This document shows, piece after piece, positions 44,005-52,834 of a DNA stretch of 64,000 bases. The notes under the pieces are model-generated. The model did not search any database. It saw nothing but the letters and a program-made list of their open reading frames with translations, and was not told the origin of the DNA. The first letter of the stretch is position 1; the number at the start of each line of letters is the position of its first letter. The DNA is from Roseobacter sp. (GTDB lineage: Bacteria; Pseudomonadota; Alphaproteobacteria; Rhodobacterales; Rhodobacteraceae). Location of the stretch: NCBI GenBank assembly GCA_015665415.1, contig JADFAE010000030.1, forward strand, positions 1 to 64,000, given 5' to 3'. The position numbers and the translations under genes were made by a program.

Positions 44005-45207
44005 ATGACCTCACAAGACCAAGGATGGCGCAATCAAAGTGGCGCTGATGAGTTGCTTGTACTCTCCAGTTCCACCGGCCTCAAATTCATGCAGTTATTT
44101 GTGGATACTCTGGCCGATTGCTTTGAAGCCGATCTTGTCACCATCGGCGAGCTCATGGTCAACAAGGTGGAACGGATCAACGTTTTGGCCGGTGTTTTTG
44201 ACGGCAAGCCGCTGCAGGGGTTTGACTACGAAGCCTGCGTTACCCCCTGCGTAGATGTCATAAAGACCTCAGAACGAAAGGTTTTTTTATGCCGGGTCCA
44301 GGAGGGCTATCCACAGGATGAGATGTTCGTTGAAGAAGGCATCAACAGCTATATTGGCTTTCCGCTAAAGAACAACCAGGGCGAAGCAATAGGGTTAATT
44401 CAGGCCTCTTGGCGCCGGGAGATCGAGCAGGAGGAAGCGGATCATGTCATGGAAACAATTGGCCTGTTCGTAAATCGCTTGAGCACCGAACTGACAACGG
44501 TCCACGACATGCGCATCTTGGCCGCTCTTGCCGAAGGCTCCAGCAATACCGGAAACCTGGACGCCCTTCGCCTGCTCTGCATCCAGATACAGGCAGCGCT
44601 GAAAATCCGCGTGGCCTTTATCGCCGAATGTATGGACGGGGATGACAACCAGTTTCGCATTCTCACCTTTTGCCAAGACGGGAAGATCGCCACACAGGCT
44701 GAAGGCAAGGTTTACCCCTATCAGGGAACGCCCTGTATCCACTTGAAAGAGAGGGATACGTTCTTGATTGCAAACAACCTGGCAGAGGCATTTCCTCAGC
44801 AAGAACAGTTCAAGACAGAAGGTTTGACATCCTACCTTGGCGTCAACATTCACGATGACAGCGGTGCCGTGATTGGTCATTTCGCGCTTCAAAACGATCG
44901 CGAAGTGCTTGAGACCACCCTCAAATCGGATCTATTTAAACTGCTCAGCCATCGCGCCGGTTTAGAGCTGCGCCAATTCAAAGCAGAGCAACGGCGCCAG
45001 TCACAGGCCGCAGAAACGCCCTCGATCGCCTGCGAGATCCATCAACGGCTAGCGACAATACAGCAAAGCGCCACAGAGCTTGAAGGGCACATCAACACCC
45101 CGCACAGGCAGGGTGCTGCTGCAACCAATCTGAAGACGTTGCAACATCAGATCGCTGATGCCTTGGGCCTCCTGCGCCAGCTCGAAGACAGCTCAAAGGA
45201 CACCTAG
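44005..45207 (+). CDS. Tandem GAF-domain protein
   Basis: A cytoplasmic protein of 400 residues with two GAF-like sensor domains, about residues 20-170 and 190-330 (FMQLFVDTLADCFEADLVTIGEL with GINSYIGFPL, then LRLLCIQIQAALKIRVAFIAE with LTSYLGVNI). The repeats share the pattern P-C-x-x-(V/I)-(I/H), then Y-x-G. The C-terminal 60 residues (ACEIHQRLATIQQSATELEGHI) look like a dimerisation helix of a histidine kinase, but no ATPase domain follows, so it is a sensor without catalytic output or a broken kinase. The start is ATG 44005 after GGAG; an upstream TTG at 43966 would add 13 residues. Ligand unknown. Confidence 0.78.
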   Translation: MTSQDQGWRNQSGADELLVLSSSTGLKFMQLFVDTLADCFEADLVTIGELMVNKVERINVLAGVFDGKPLQGFDYEACVTPCVDVIKTSERKVFLCRVQEGYPQDEMFVEEGINSYIGFPLKNNQGEAIGLIQASWRREIEQEEADHVMETIGLFVNRLSTELTTVHDMRILAALAEGSSNTGNLDALRLLCIQIQAALKIRVAFIAECMDGDDNQFRILTFCQDGKIATQAEGKVYPYQGTPCIHLKERDTFLIANNLAEAFPQQEQFKTEGLTSYLGVNIHDDSGAVIGHFALQNDREVLETTLKSDLFKLLSHRAGLELRQFKAEQRRQSQAAETPSIACEIHQRLATIQQSATELEGHINTPHRQGAAATNLKTLQHQIADALGLLRQLEDSSKDT

Positions 45208-45220
45208 TCCTTTAGTCTGA

Positions 45221-45270
45221 CCCAGGCCGGGGTAAAATCCCGCCTCACGGTATTTCATCCCCAGCCTGGG
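45221..45270. terminator. Bidirectional hairpin between GAF gene and mcl
   Basis: CCCAGGC-C-GGGG (45221-45232) can pair with CCCC-A-GCCTGGG (45259-45270), 26 bases apart. It lies between two convergent genes and may end both transcripts. Confidence 0.5.
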
Positions 45271-45281
45271 CGGCAGCCAAA

Positions 45282-46259
45282 TCAGCTGCCTGAGATCTGC
45301 CGCGCCTTTTCCACCAGAACTTCAGCCTGACGGATCGACGCATAGTCGATCAGCCGCCCGTCCAGCGACACCGCGCCTTTGCCCGCAGCCTCAGCCTCGG
45401 CCATGGCGGTCAGAATGCGATGCGCCTTGGTGACCTCGGCGTCAGAGGGGCTCATGACTTCGTTGGCCAGAGCGATCTGGCTGGGGTGGATCGCCCATTT
45501 GCCTTCACAGCCCAGAACCGCTGCACGTTTTGCCGCCGCCTTGTAGCCCTCGGGGTCCTGGAAATCACCAAAGGGCCCATCGATGGGGCGCAGCCCATTG
45601 GCGCGGGCCGCAACCACCATACGGGCCAGCGCATAGTGCCACATGTCGCCCCAGTGGCTTTCACGGCTGCCCGCCGCATCGGGATCGGTCAGCACCGCAT
45701 AATCGGGGTTAACACCGCCAATGATGGTGGTGCGTGCACGGGTCGAGGCAGCATAATCGGCAACGCCAAAGTGCAGGCTCTCATTGCGCTTGGACGCACC
45801 TGCGATTTCAGTCACGTTCTGCATGCCCAAGGCGGTCTCGATGATATGCTCAAAACCGATGCGTTTGTTCAGCCCCGTGGCGTCTTCGATCTGGGTCACC
45901 ATCATGTCGATGGCATAGACATCGGCGGCGGTGCCCACTTTGGGGATCATGATCAGATCCAGCCGCTGACCGGCCTGTTCCACCACATCGACCACATCGC
46001 GATACATGTAATGGGTGTCCAACCCGTTGATGCGCACCGACATTGTCTTGGTGCCCCAGTCGATATCATTCAGCGCCTGAATGATGTTTTTGCGCGCCTG
46101 CTCTTTCTCATCTGGCGCAACCGCGTCTTCCAGATCCAGAAAAATCACATCTACATCCGATTGCGCCGCTTTTTCAAACATGCCGGGTTGGCTGCCGGGC
46201 ACGGCCAGCTCGCTACGGTTCAGACGTGCGGGGGCCTGTTCGATGGGAAAAAAGCTCAT
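45282..46259 (-). CDS. mcl: L-malyl-CoA/beta-methylmalyl-CoA lyase
   Basis: A HpcH/HpaI (CitE-like) lyase of 325 residues. MSFFPIEQAPARLNRSELAVPGSQPGMFEKA is the known N-terminus of malyl-CoA lyases; the metal site is in FLDLEDAVAPDEKE and the IGFEHIIETALGMQNV and GKWAIHPSQIALANEV blocks are conserved. It cleaves malyl-CoA to acetyl-CoA and glyoxylate, the last step of the serine cycle. It is the final gene of the minus-strand serine-cycle run, 118 bases after hprA. Related enzymes also act in the ethylmalonyl-CoA pathway. Confidence 0.93.
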   Translation of the reverse strand: MSFFPIEQAPARLNRSELAVPGSQPGMFEKAAQSDVDVIFLDLEDAVAPDEKEQARKNIIQALNDIDWGTKTMSVRINGLDTHYMYRDVVDVVEQAGQRLDLIMIPKVGTAADVYAIDMMVTQIEDATGLNKRIGFEHIIETALGMQNVTEIAGASKRNESLHFGVADYAASTRARTTIIGGVNPDYAVLTDPDAAGSRESHWGDMWHYALARMVVAARANGLRPIDGPFGDFQDPEGYKAAAKRAAVLGCEGKWAIHPSQIALANEVMSPSDAEVTKAHRILTAMAEAEAAGKGAVSLDGRLIDYASIRQAEVLVEKARQISGS

Positions 46260-46377
46260 GTCTCAAACTCCTGTTGAGAGGGAAAGTCGCGATGCCCATG
46301 CGAGCAGGCATCAATGTAGCGCCCCTTTGCCGCGTCACGGCACAGGGTGAATTCAGTCTCTAACTTGGGTGATATTG

Positions 46378-47352
46378 TTAGATGACGCGGTCGCGCGGGT
46401 CGCGCCCGGCAAAGAAATCTTCGAGATTGTCCAACACCCGAAAGCCCATCGCCTCGCGCGCTTCGCGGGTGGCACTGCCCAGATGCGGCAACATCACCAG
46501 ATTGTCGCATTGCACCAGCGTTGGATTGATCCGGGGCTCGCCGTCAAAGACATCCAGCGCTGCGCCACCAATCATGTCGAACATCAAGGACTGCGCCAGC
46601 GCGAACTCATCGATGACTTCACCGCGCGCGGTATTGATCAGAAACGCATCCTGTTTCATCAGATCCAGTCGGCGCGAGTTGATCAGATGCCGGTTGTCCG
46701 CACCTCCGGGGCAATGCAGAGAGACAAAATCGCATTTGGGCAGCAAATCCTCAAGACTATCGACCTGACGCGCATTGCATTGCGCCAGCACCTCTGGCGC
46801 GATCCTGCTGCGGTTCTGCACCAGGATCTCCATGCCAAAGCCATGATGGGCGCGGCGCGCCATTTCCTGACCGATGCGGCCATAACCCACGATGCCCAGC
46901 GTTTTGCCACTGACCTTGGTGCCCACCAGATGGGTCGGACGCCAGCCGGTCCAGCGGCCTTCGCGGGCCTCACGCTCTCCCTCTCCGGCGCGGCGCGCCA
47001 CCATGAGCAACAGCGTCATCGCCAGATCGGCGGTGCATTCCGACAGCACATCCGGCGTATTGGTCACCGTCATGTCCAGATTGCGCGCTGAAGCCTCGCA
47101 GATATGGCTGTAGCCGACGCCATAATTGGCCAGAATGCGCGCCTTGGAGGCGCCAACATCCAGGGCTTCGGCGGTCAGCTTGTCGGTCACCGTTGGCAGC
47201 ACCGCATCATGGGTTTTCAACGCTGCCCGGATCTCAGCCGGGGTCATCGGCTGATCGCCAATGTTGAGCGCCACATTGTAGCGCTCCTGCAACTGTGCTT
47301 CGACCGCAGCGGGCCATCGCCGGGTGACCAGAACGGAGGGTTTCGCAGTCAT
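46378..47352 (-). CDS. hprA: D-2-hydroxyacid dehydrogenase, hydroxypyruvate reductase
   Basis: A NAD(P)-dependent dehydrogenase of 324 residues. The Rossmann loop is GIVGYGRIGQEMARRA; catalytic residues are the arginine near FLINTARGEVID, the glutamate in GAALDVFDGEPRIN and the histidine in VMLPHLGSATREARE. It reduces hydroxypyruvate to glycerate in the serine cycle, or glyoxylate to glycolate. Its ATG overlaps the mtkB stop codon (TGATG), so the two are translated together. The GTG at 47355 is a less likely start. Confidence 0.9.
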   Translation of the reverse strand: MTAKPSVLVTRRWPAAVEAQLQERYNVALNIGDQPMTPAEIRAALKTHDAVLPTVTDKLTAEALDVGASKARILANYGVGYSHICEASARNLDMTVTNTPDVLSECTADLAMTLLLMVARRAGEGEREAREGRWTGWRPTHLVGTKVSGKTLGIVGYGRIGQEMARRAHHGFGMEILVQNRSRIAPEVLAQCNARQVDSLEDLLPKCDFVSLHCPGGADNRHLINSRRLDLMKQDAFLINTARGEVIDEFALAQSLMFDMIGGAALDVFDGEPRINPTLVQCDNLVMLPHLGSATREAREAMGFRVLDNLEDFFAGRDPRDRVI

Positions 47353-48242
47353 CACGCCGCCCTCTTCATCACGCGGGCAATGGTCTCTCCGATGACGGCT
47401 GGATTTTCCGCCACGGTCACGCCGGCCGCCGAAAGGATCTCGACCTTCTCGCTCGCACTTTCGCCAAAGGCAGAGATGATCGCCCCGGCATGGCCCATGG
47501 TGCGGCCTTTGGGTGCGGTCAGACCAGCGACATAGGCAATCACCGGCTTGGTGATATGATCGCGGATATACTCCGCCGCCTCAGCCTCTTGCGGGCCACC
47601 GATTTCACCAATCATCGCAATGATATGGGTCTCATCGTCCTGCTCAAATCGTTCCAGAATATCGCGGAAGGACGAGCCATTGATCGGATCACCGCCAATG
47701 CCAACCGAAGTCGACACGCCAATGCCGCGCTCCTTGAGCTGGGCAGCGGCCTCATAGCCAAGCGTACCAGAGCGGCCAATGATGCCAACGTGCCCAGGCA
47801 GATAGATATGGCCGGGCATGATCCCCAGCAGGGCCTTGCCGGGCGAGATGGTGCCCGCACAGTTGGGGCCGGTCAGGATCATCCGCTCTTCGCGCTTGTA
47901 GCGCATCATGTAGCGTTTCACCCGGATCATGTCCTGTGCCGGGATACCATCGGTGATGCAGACGCAGTATTTGATGCCCGCATCCGCCGCTTCCATGATG
48001 CTGTCGGCAGCAAAGGGCGGCGGCACAAAGACCAGGCTTGCATCTGCGCCGGTGGCGGCAACCGCCTCTTTCACGGTGTTGAAAACCGGCACGCCATCCA
48101 CCATTTCGCCGCCTTTTCCGGGGACAACGCCGCCGACAACATTGGTGCCATAGTCCAGCATGTCCTTGGTGTGGAACCGGGCCATGCGGCCGGTGATGCC
48201 TTGAACGATAACGCGCGAGGCGCGATCCAGAAGAATGCTCAT
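47352..48242 (-). CDS. mtkB: Malate/succinate-CoA ligase alpha subunit
   Basis: The alpha subunit, 296 residues, of an ADP/GDP-forming acyl-CoA ligase. [28 protein letters not shown] is the CoA-binding domain start and [11 protein letters not shown] carries the phosphohistidine. The start is ATG 48242 ([10 protein letters not shown]) in ATGA overlap with mtkA; the longer frame to 48287 lies inside mtkA. With serine-glyoxylate aminotransferase and malyl-CoA lyase around it, it is malate-CoA ligase (malate thiokinase) and not the citric-acid-cycle enzyme; sucCD cannot be told apart by motif alone. Confidence 0.9.
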   Translation of the reverse strand: MSILLDRASRVIVQGITGRMARFHTKDMLDYGTNVVGGVVPGKGGEMVDGVPVFNTVKEAVAATGADASLVFVPPPFAADSIMEAADAGIKYCVCITDGIPAQDMIRVKRYMMRYKREERMILTGPNCAGTISPGKALLGIMPGHIYLPGHVGIIGRSGTLGYEAAAQLKERGIGVSTSVGIGGDPINGSSFRDILERFEQDDETHIIAMIGEIGGPQEAEAAEYIRDHITKPVIAYVAGLTAPKGRTMGHAGAIISAFGESASEKVEILSAAGVTVAENPAVIGETIARVMKRAA

Positions 48243-49438
48243 TTTACTGCCCTCACTTTGGTCGCTTGTGTGAGATCGTTTTGCCAAGCGCCTACGGCGC
48301 GTTCGGCGGCTTCCATCAGGGTGGTGGCGCGGATGATCGGCAGGCCGGATTTGGCCAGGATCCTTTGCCCCTCTTCAACATTGGTACCCGCAAGCCGCAC
48401 CACGACCGGGATGTCGATGTCCAGTTCACGCAATGCCTGCACCACACCCTCGGCCACCCAGTCGCAACGGTTGATGCCGGCAAAGATGTTGACCAAGATC
48501 GCCTGCACATTGCTGTCGGACAGCACCAGTCGGAACGCCTTGGTCACCCGTTCGGGCGAGGCCCCACCGCCAATGTCGAGGAAGTTTGCGGGCTCACCGC
48601 CCGCCAGCTTGATGGTGTCCATAGTGGCCATGGCCAGACCGGCGCCATTCACAATACAGCCGATATTTCCATCAAGACCGACATAGGACAGGCCGCGATC
48701 AGCAGCGCGGCTTTCGCGCGGATCTTCCTGGCTCTTGTCGCGCAACTCAGAAATCTGTGGGTGCCGGAACAAGGCGTTGTCATCAAAGCTCATCTTGGCG
48801 TCCAGCGCCAACACCCGGTTGTCACCGGTGATCACCAGCGGGTTGATCTCAACCATGGTGGCGTCGGATTCCCAGAACGCCGTGTAGCAGCCCTGCAGAG
48901 TGCGTACCATCTGCTGGATCAAGCCAGCCTCGAACCCCAGCTTGAACGCAATTTCACGCGCCTGGAATTCCTGTAGCCCAACCGCAGGTTCGACCACGGA
49001 GCGCACGATGCTATCAGGTTTCTCCGCCGAGATTTCCTCAATCTCCATACCGCCCTCAGAGGAGGCCACGATCATCACCCGCTGGCTGGAACGATCCAGC
49101 ACAAAGCCAAGGTATATTTCACGGTCGATCGGCACTGCGCTTTCGACATAGACCCGGTAGATACCTTTGCCCTCGGGACCAGTCTGATGTGTCACCAGCT
49201 TGCGGCCAAACATTTCGTCGCAGGCCTCATAGATTTCGCTTTCACTGCTGCACAGCTTGACGCCGCCCGCTTTCCCGCGCCCACCAGCATGCACCTGCGC
49301 CTTGACGATCCATTTGTCGCCGCCCAGCTCACGCGCGCGGTAGGCCGCCTGTTCCGGGCTGTAGGCCAGGGCCCCCGAAGGCACTGCCACACCGAAATTC
49401 GCCAGAATTTCCTTGGCCTGATATTCATGAATATCCAT
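48239..49438 (-). CDS. mtkA: Malate/succinate-CoA ligase beta subunit
   Basis: The ATP-grasp beta subunit of 399 residues. [20 protein letters not shown] is the ATP-grasp domain start, and [21 protein letters not shown] the nucleotide loop. [31 protein letters not shown] and [18 protein letters not shown] are conserved. It pairs with the MtkB product to make malyl-CoA from malate with ATP. The gene follows sgaA by 21 bases with GGAGG ahead, and precedes mtkB with ATGA overlap. Confidence 0.92.
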   Translation of the reverse strand: MDIHEYQAKEILANFGVAVPSGALAYSPEQAAYRARELGGDKWIVKAQVHAGGRGKAGGVKLCSSESEIYEACDEMFGRKLVTHQTGPEGKGIYRVYVESAVPIDREIYLGFVLDRSSQRVMIVASSEGGMEIEEISAEKPDSIVRSVVEPAVGLQEFQAREIAFKLGFEAGLIQQMVRTLQGCYTAFWESDATMVEINPLVITGDNRVLALDAKMSFDDNALFRHPQISELRDKSQEDPRESRAADRGLSYVGLDGNIGCIVNGAGLAMATMDTIKLAGGEPANFLDIGGGASPERVTKAFRLVLSDSNVQAILVNIFAGINRCDWVAEGVVQALRELDIDIPVVVRLAGTNVEEGQRILAKSGLPIIRATTLMEAAERAVGAWQNDLTQATKVRAVK

Positions 49439-49459
49439 GGTTTCCTCCCTTGGATGGTC

Positions 49460-50704
49460 TTATTCAGCGGCCAGCGCTGTGTCATAGTGAGTGTCGAGTC
49501 CGGTCAGGATCTCCTCCAGATCCAATCCCGCGCCGAGATCATTCATCGCTTTGCCATATCGGGTGACGATGTCGGTGATGGCCGCGCGGTTGATCTGGTT
49601 CAGAATGCCGATGCGCACCTGGACCGGTTCCGACAATGTGGGCCAGATGCCAAAGCCAACGGCGCGGCAATTGCCGACCAGCTCTTTTTCGCGCCCCGCC
49701 AGATCACCGGGCAGGTTCAACACCACCAGGCTGGTCATGTTTGAAGTTACCTCGCAGCCCATGGCGGTCACCGCATCGCGCAGGGCCTTTTCATGGAAGG
49801 CATAATCGCGGGCCTTTTCGGCGCGGCCATGCTGCAAGGTCAGGCGCAGAGCTTCATGAAAGGCGGCGACCGCATAGCCGGAGTGGGTGCGATGATAGGC
49901 GCCAGCGGCGACATCTTTACCGTCCATGATGCCCCAGTGACGGGCCTCCAGGATAGGGTGATGCACATATGAGGCACAACCATTGACCTGTACCGTTTCG
50001 ATGTAGCGATCGGTGAAGGACACAGGTGCGTAGGTCAGCGGCAGGCACAGCACGCCCTTTTGCGGGCAAGAGGCCCAGCCAACCACACCGGGGTAGTCAT
50101 CAATCGAGAAATCCTCGATCCCCAGCGACGATACAGCATCGATCAAGCCCATGACGCCGTGACGTTCGCAAGCTTGCGAGAATCCCTGCAGATCGTTGAT
50201 CCGGCCCGACCCGGTTTCCCAATGCGCCATGAAGGCCCATTTCGGCTTTTTCTCTGCCAGCACGCTTTCGACCATCTCGCCGGTGACCGAGGTGCCATGC
50301 GGCACATCCACTACGGTGACAGACGCCGCCTGCGGGCTCATCGCATCCGCTGCCAATTCTGCACGGGTGGCGGCCTTCATGCGGATGGTCAGCGCATCAA
50401 CACCAGAGAAGGTGCCGTTCTGAAAGGCCACGACACTGTCACCGGGCAGGATGGCGTTGAACATGCAGTCCAGCGCGGAAAAGCCCGTGCCCCCTACCCC
50501 GTAGGTATAGGTGTTCTGGGTGCCCCAAAGTTGGCGCAACATCTCTTTGCATTCGACCATGCCACGCAGCACATCCGCTTGCATGTGATCGGCAACGCCC
50601 GCCCCGGCAAAGGCCTGCAGGACCCGCTGATCGGTGTTGCCGGGACCAGGGCCCGCCGCAAGCGTCTCGGGGATTTCGAGGCTGGAGAAAATTTGAAAAG
50701 TCAT
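49460..50704 (-). CDS. sgaA: Serine-glyoxylate aminotransferase
   Basis: A PLP-dependent class V aminotransferase of 414 residues. The glycine-rich PGPGNTDQRVLQAF opening and VGGTGFSALDCMFNAILPGDSV match the AGXT/SgaA family. The aspartate that contacts PLP is in GLIDAVSSLG and the PLP lysine is in WASCPQKGVLCLP. It converts serine and glyoxylate to hydroxypyruvate and glycine, the entry to the serine cycle. The start is ATG 50704; a longer frame to 50788 overlaps the divergent promoter region. It is the first gene of the serine-cycle run. Confidence 0.93.
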   Translation of the reverse strand: MTFQIFSSLEIPETLAAGPGPGNTDQRVLQAFAGAGVADHMQADVLRGMVECKEMLRQLWGTQNTYTYGVGGTGFSALDCMFNAILPGDSVVAFQNGTFSGVDALTIRMKAATRAELAADAMSPQAASVTVVDVPHGTSVTGEMVESVLAEKKPKWAFMAHWETGSGRINDLQGFSQACERHGVMGLIDAVSSLGIEDFSIDDYPGVVGWASCPQKGVLCLPLTYAPVSFTDRYIETVQVNGCASYVHHPILEARHWGIMDGKDVAAGAYHRTHSGYAVAAFHEALRLTLQHGRAEKARDYAFHEKALRDAVTAMGCEVTSNMTSLVVLNLPGDLAGREKELVGNCRAVGFGIWPTLSEPVQVRIGILNQINRAAITDIVTRYGKAMNDLGAGLDLEEILTGLDTHYDTALAAE

Positions 50705-50832
50705 CGGCTGACCCTTGGGCTGGGGGAGGCACAGTCGCATCCGGTGTTCTGTTCCTCCTAGAAAGCCCAAGCTTGCGAAGTCGCACAACGTAAGTTACTA
50801 CTGCTTTTGGGCATCTAAATGGATAGGGAACT

Positions 50833-50892
50833 ACCTACCCATAGGTGTAAGAGTACAGCGGTATACCAGAAATTTACCCACCCAAATGGGTA
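50833..50892. promoter_or_regulatory. Two inverted repeats between sgaA and the NarL-type gene
   Basis: ACCTA-CCCA-TAGGT (50833-50846) and TACCCA-CCCAAA-TGGGTA (50875-50892) lie 42 bases apart centre-to-centre (about four helical turns) in the divergent region. The half-sites share a TACCCA-like core, so one regulator may bind both. The GTATAC palindrome also lies between them. Confidence 0.6.
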
Positions 50893-50921
50893 GTTTTCCT
50901 CCATTTCGGGACAAAAATCAG

Positions 50922-51563
50922 ATGGTTAACCTACCAGTGGCTCCGATCGACATCATGCTCGCAGACAGCAATCCCCTGGTTCTGTCTGCCATGTCCGAGA
51001 TCTTTGAGAAGGATCCGCGATTCTCTCTGGTGGCCACTTCCGCCACCGCCGAAGGCTTCCTTGGCATTGTGATGCGGGTGCCGGTTCAGATCGGGATCAT
51101 CGACTGGAATCTGCCGGTGCTGGGGGCGGCCAAGCTGATCGAGGTGCTGCGCGAAAACGAAAATGCCCCACGCCTCGTGGTCTATGGTGAGGCCTCAGGG
51201 GATGCGCCACGTCTGGCGATGCAGGCTGGGGCGGCGGGCTTTGCACCGCGGTCGGGGGCGGTCGAAGGGCTGCTGGAAACCTGTTTGGATGTGGCAGCCG
51301 GAAAGATGGTCTTTCCCTTTATCGACGTGCGCAAGATGCAGCAGGACCCGATCCAAAGCCTGTCCCGCAAGGAACGCGCCATTCTGGAGTCCCTGGCCAC
51401 GGGCATGTCCAACCGCGAACTGTCAAAGGCGCTGCAGATTTCCACCAATACTGTGAAGTTTCACCTGTCCAACATCTACGAAAAACTCTCGGTCAAAAAT
51501 CGGGCCCAGGCGATCGCCTACTACTACTCGTCACAGCTCAAGGGGGTGGCCGGCGACAGCTGA
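50922..51563 (+). CDS. NarL/FixJ-type regulator with atypical receiver
   Basis: A regulator of 213 residues with a receiver-like domain (about 1-130) and a LuxR-type helix-turn-helix (SRKERAILESLATGMSNRELSKALQISTNTVKFHLSNIYEKLSVKNR). The acidic residue and phosphorylation site are present (IMLADSNPLVL and IGIIDWNLP), but the conserved lysine before the last helix is missing: AGFAPRS has arginine. No sensor kinase is adjacent. It is divergent from sgaA and probably controls the serine-cycle genes. The start is ATG 50922; longer frames run into the divergent region. Confidence 0.85.
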   Translation: MVNLPVAPIDIMLADSNPLVLSAMSEIFEKDPRFSLVATSATAEGFLGIVMRVPVQIGIIDWNLPVLGAAKLIEVLRENENAPRLVVYGEASGDAPRLAMQAGAAGFAPRSGAVEGLLETCLDVAAGKMVFPFIDVRKMQQDPIQSLSRKERAILESLATGMSNRELSKALQISTNTVKFHLSNIYEKLSVKNRAQAIAYYYSSQLKGVAGDS

Positions 51564-51570
51564 CCATACC

Positions 51571-51601
51571 GGCCGAGGCCAGTCCGACGCGGGCCTCGGC
51601 C
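51571..51601 (+). terminator. Strong GC hairpin after the NarL-type gene
   Basis: GGCCGAGGCC (51571-51580) and GGCCTCGGCC (51592-51601) are perfect 10-base arms around an 11-base loop, 8 bases after the stop codon. There is no T-run, so it may be a Rho-assisted or transcript-stabilising hairpin. Confidence 0.6.
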
Positions 51602-51625
51602 TAGACCGCTACTGGGGTCAGGACC

Positions 51626-51766
51626 CTAGTAAGACCACAACGTACCGTTCGCCCGGTAATGCATCGCCTCCAGAACCTCAGCATTGGTGTTCAACGTCAC
51701 CACAGCCCAAGCTTCACCATTGCTGTAGACCGATGAATAGAGGAACCAAGGCTCCGATCCATTGCT
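51626..51766 (-). pseudogene. In-frame coding remnant after parB
   Basis: Directly behind the parB TAG stop, in the same frame, 46 codons stay open until TAG at 51626. The peptide reads like a real protein end: SNGSEPWFLYSSVYSNGEAW, then AVVTLNTNAEVLEAMHYRAN and GTLWSY. No start codon with a ribosome site was found. It may be the C-terminal end of a lost gene, joined to parB by deletion. Readthrough of the TAG would add it to ParB. Confidence 0.4.
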
Positions 51767-52834
51767 CTAGCTGATCTGCTCCTCAATCAGACGCATGAGG
51801 CGCTGTGCAGTCTCGGCATCGACCCCCCTGCCCTTCAATTCGATCCGCAGGCTGTCAGCTGAAAGTTCAGCGCTGAGCGCACCGCCCTGCGGCAAATTCC
51901 GTACCGGCAATCGGGTGACCTCTTGCGGGCGTCCACCGCGGGATCTATCGCGTGGCGCAGCGCCGGCCTGCTTCAAGACATCTTGCAACAGCGCCCATTC
52001 TGATTTGGCATCCTGTGGGTTCGCCGCGGCCAGCTTGGCCCTCAGCAGGGCCTGATTTCCCTCCCGCAGAGAGCTCGCCAGTGCCATCCCGGCCTTTTCT
52101 GTCAGCCCGGTGGGAAAACTCAGCAAATCGCCCAGGGCCTCATGCACCTTGGCAAAGCTGCGCACCTTTGACCGTTTTGCCTTGGAGGCGGCCGCAAAAA
52201 GCGCATCTACGGCAGCCTCCACCGAAGGAAAGACCCCCTGCCCCGCTGCCAGCACCGCAATGCGCCCCCGTTCATAATGGCTGAGATTGGCGCGCACCTC
52301 GTTTTCTTCGACCATGGAAACATAGGCCGCCTGCCCTGCCCCTGCTTCGCGCAGAAACGCCGGGATCAGGGCAAATCTCTCATCGGTCTCTGCCAGGGTG
52401 CGATAGGCTTGCAGGCGACGAAACCCGGAGATCAGACCGAAACCTTCAGCGGTCTCGGCAACCTCGATTGGTGCGCGCAGCCCATGGGCCAAGATCGAGG
52501 CCTCCAATTCGGCCATTGCCTCGTTGTCTTCGATCAGACGGTCGCGACGGATGTAATCCTGATTGATAGCCCCTATGGCCAGCATCTGCACCACCAGCCC
52601 GTCCCGCTCGGCCTCCCGCCAGCGCTCTGCATCGCCCTGATCCCGGACCAGTGCCACCCGATCCGTGACCGTCGCCATAGAGTTGAGACTGGCGGCTTCG
52701 GCGGCCACATGTGCAATCGGCGGCACCGCGGATTTGGTCTCAAACGGATTGGCAGAGGGTTTCGCGGCGAAACCGTCCTCCAGCTCCTGCAATTCGCTGG
52801 CATCCGGAGCGATCAATCTTCTGCGTTTAGCCAT
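51767..52834 (-). CDS. parB: Plasmid partition protein ParB
   Basis: A ParB/RepB-type partition protein of 355 residues. The ParB N-terminal domain includes YIRRDRLIEDNEAMAELEASILAHGLRAPIEV and GLISGFRRLQAYRTL, and the ENEVRANLSHYERG segment corresponds to the arginine-rich patch that handles CTP. A helix-turn-helix region follows (AKRSKVRSFAKVHEALGDLLSFP). The start is ATG 52834 (MAKRRRL), overlapping the parA stop by eight bases. ParB binds parS-like sites and, with ParA, moves plasmid copies apart. A copy of the 17-base palindrome is inside the gene at 52758-52774. Confidence 0.9.
   Translation of the reverse strand: MAKRRRLIAPDASELQELEDGFAAKPSANPFETKSAVPPIAHVAAEAASLNSMATVTDRVALVRDQGDAERWREAERDGLVVQMLAIGAINQDYIRRDRLIEDNEAMAELEASILAHGLRAPIEVAETAEGFGLISGFRRLQAYRTLAETDERFALIPAFLREAGAGQAAYVSMVEENEVRANLSHYERGRIAVLAAGQGVFPSVEAAVDALFAAASKAKRSKVRSFAKVHEALGDLLSFPTGLTEKAGMALASSLREGNQALLRAKLAAANPQDAKSEWALLQDVLKQAGAAPRDRSRGGRPQEVTRLPVRNLPQGGALSAELSADSLRIELKGRGVDAETAQRLMRLIEEQIS
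52758..52774. promoter_or_regulatory. 17-base palindrome, candidate parS site 1
   Basis: GGTTTCG-CGG-CGAAACC, inside parB. It is identical to the copy at 55901-55917 and differs by one base from that at 54329-54345. Confidence 0.7.
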
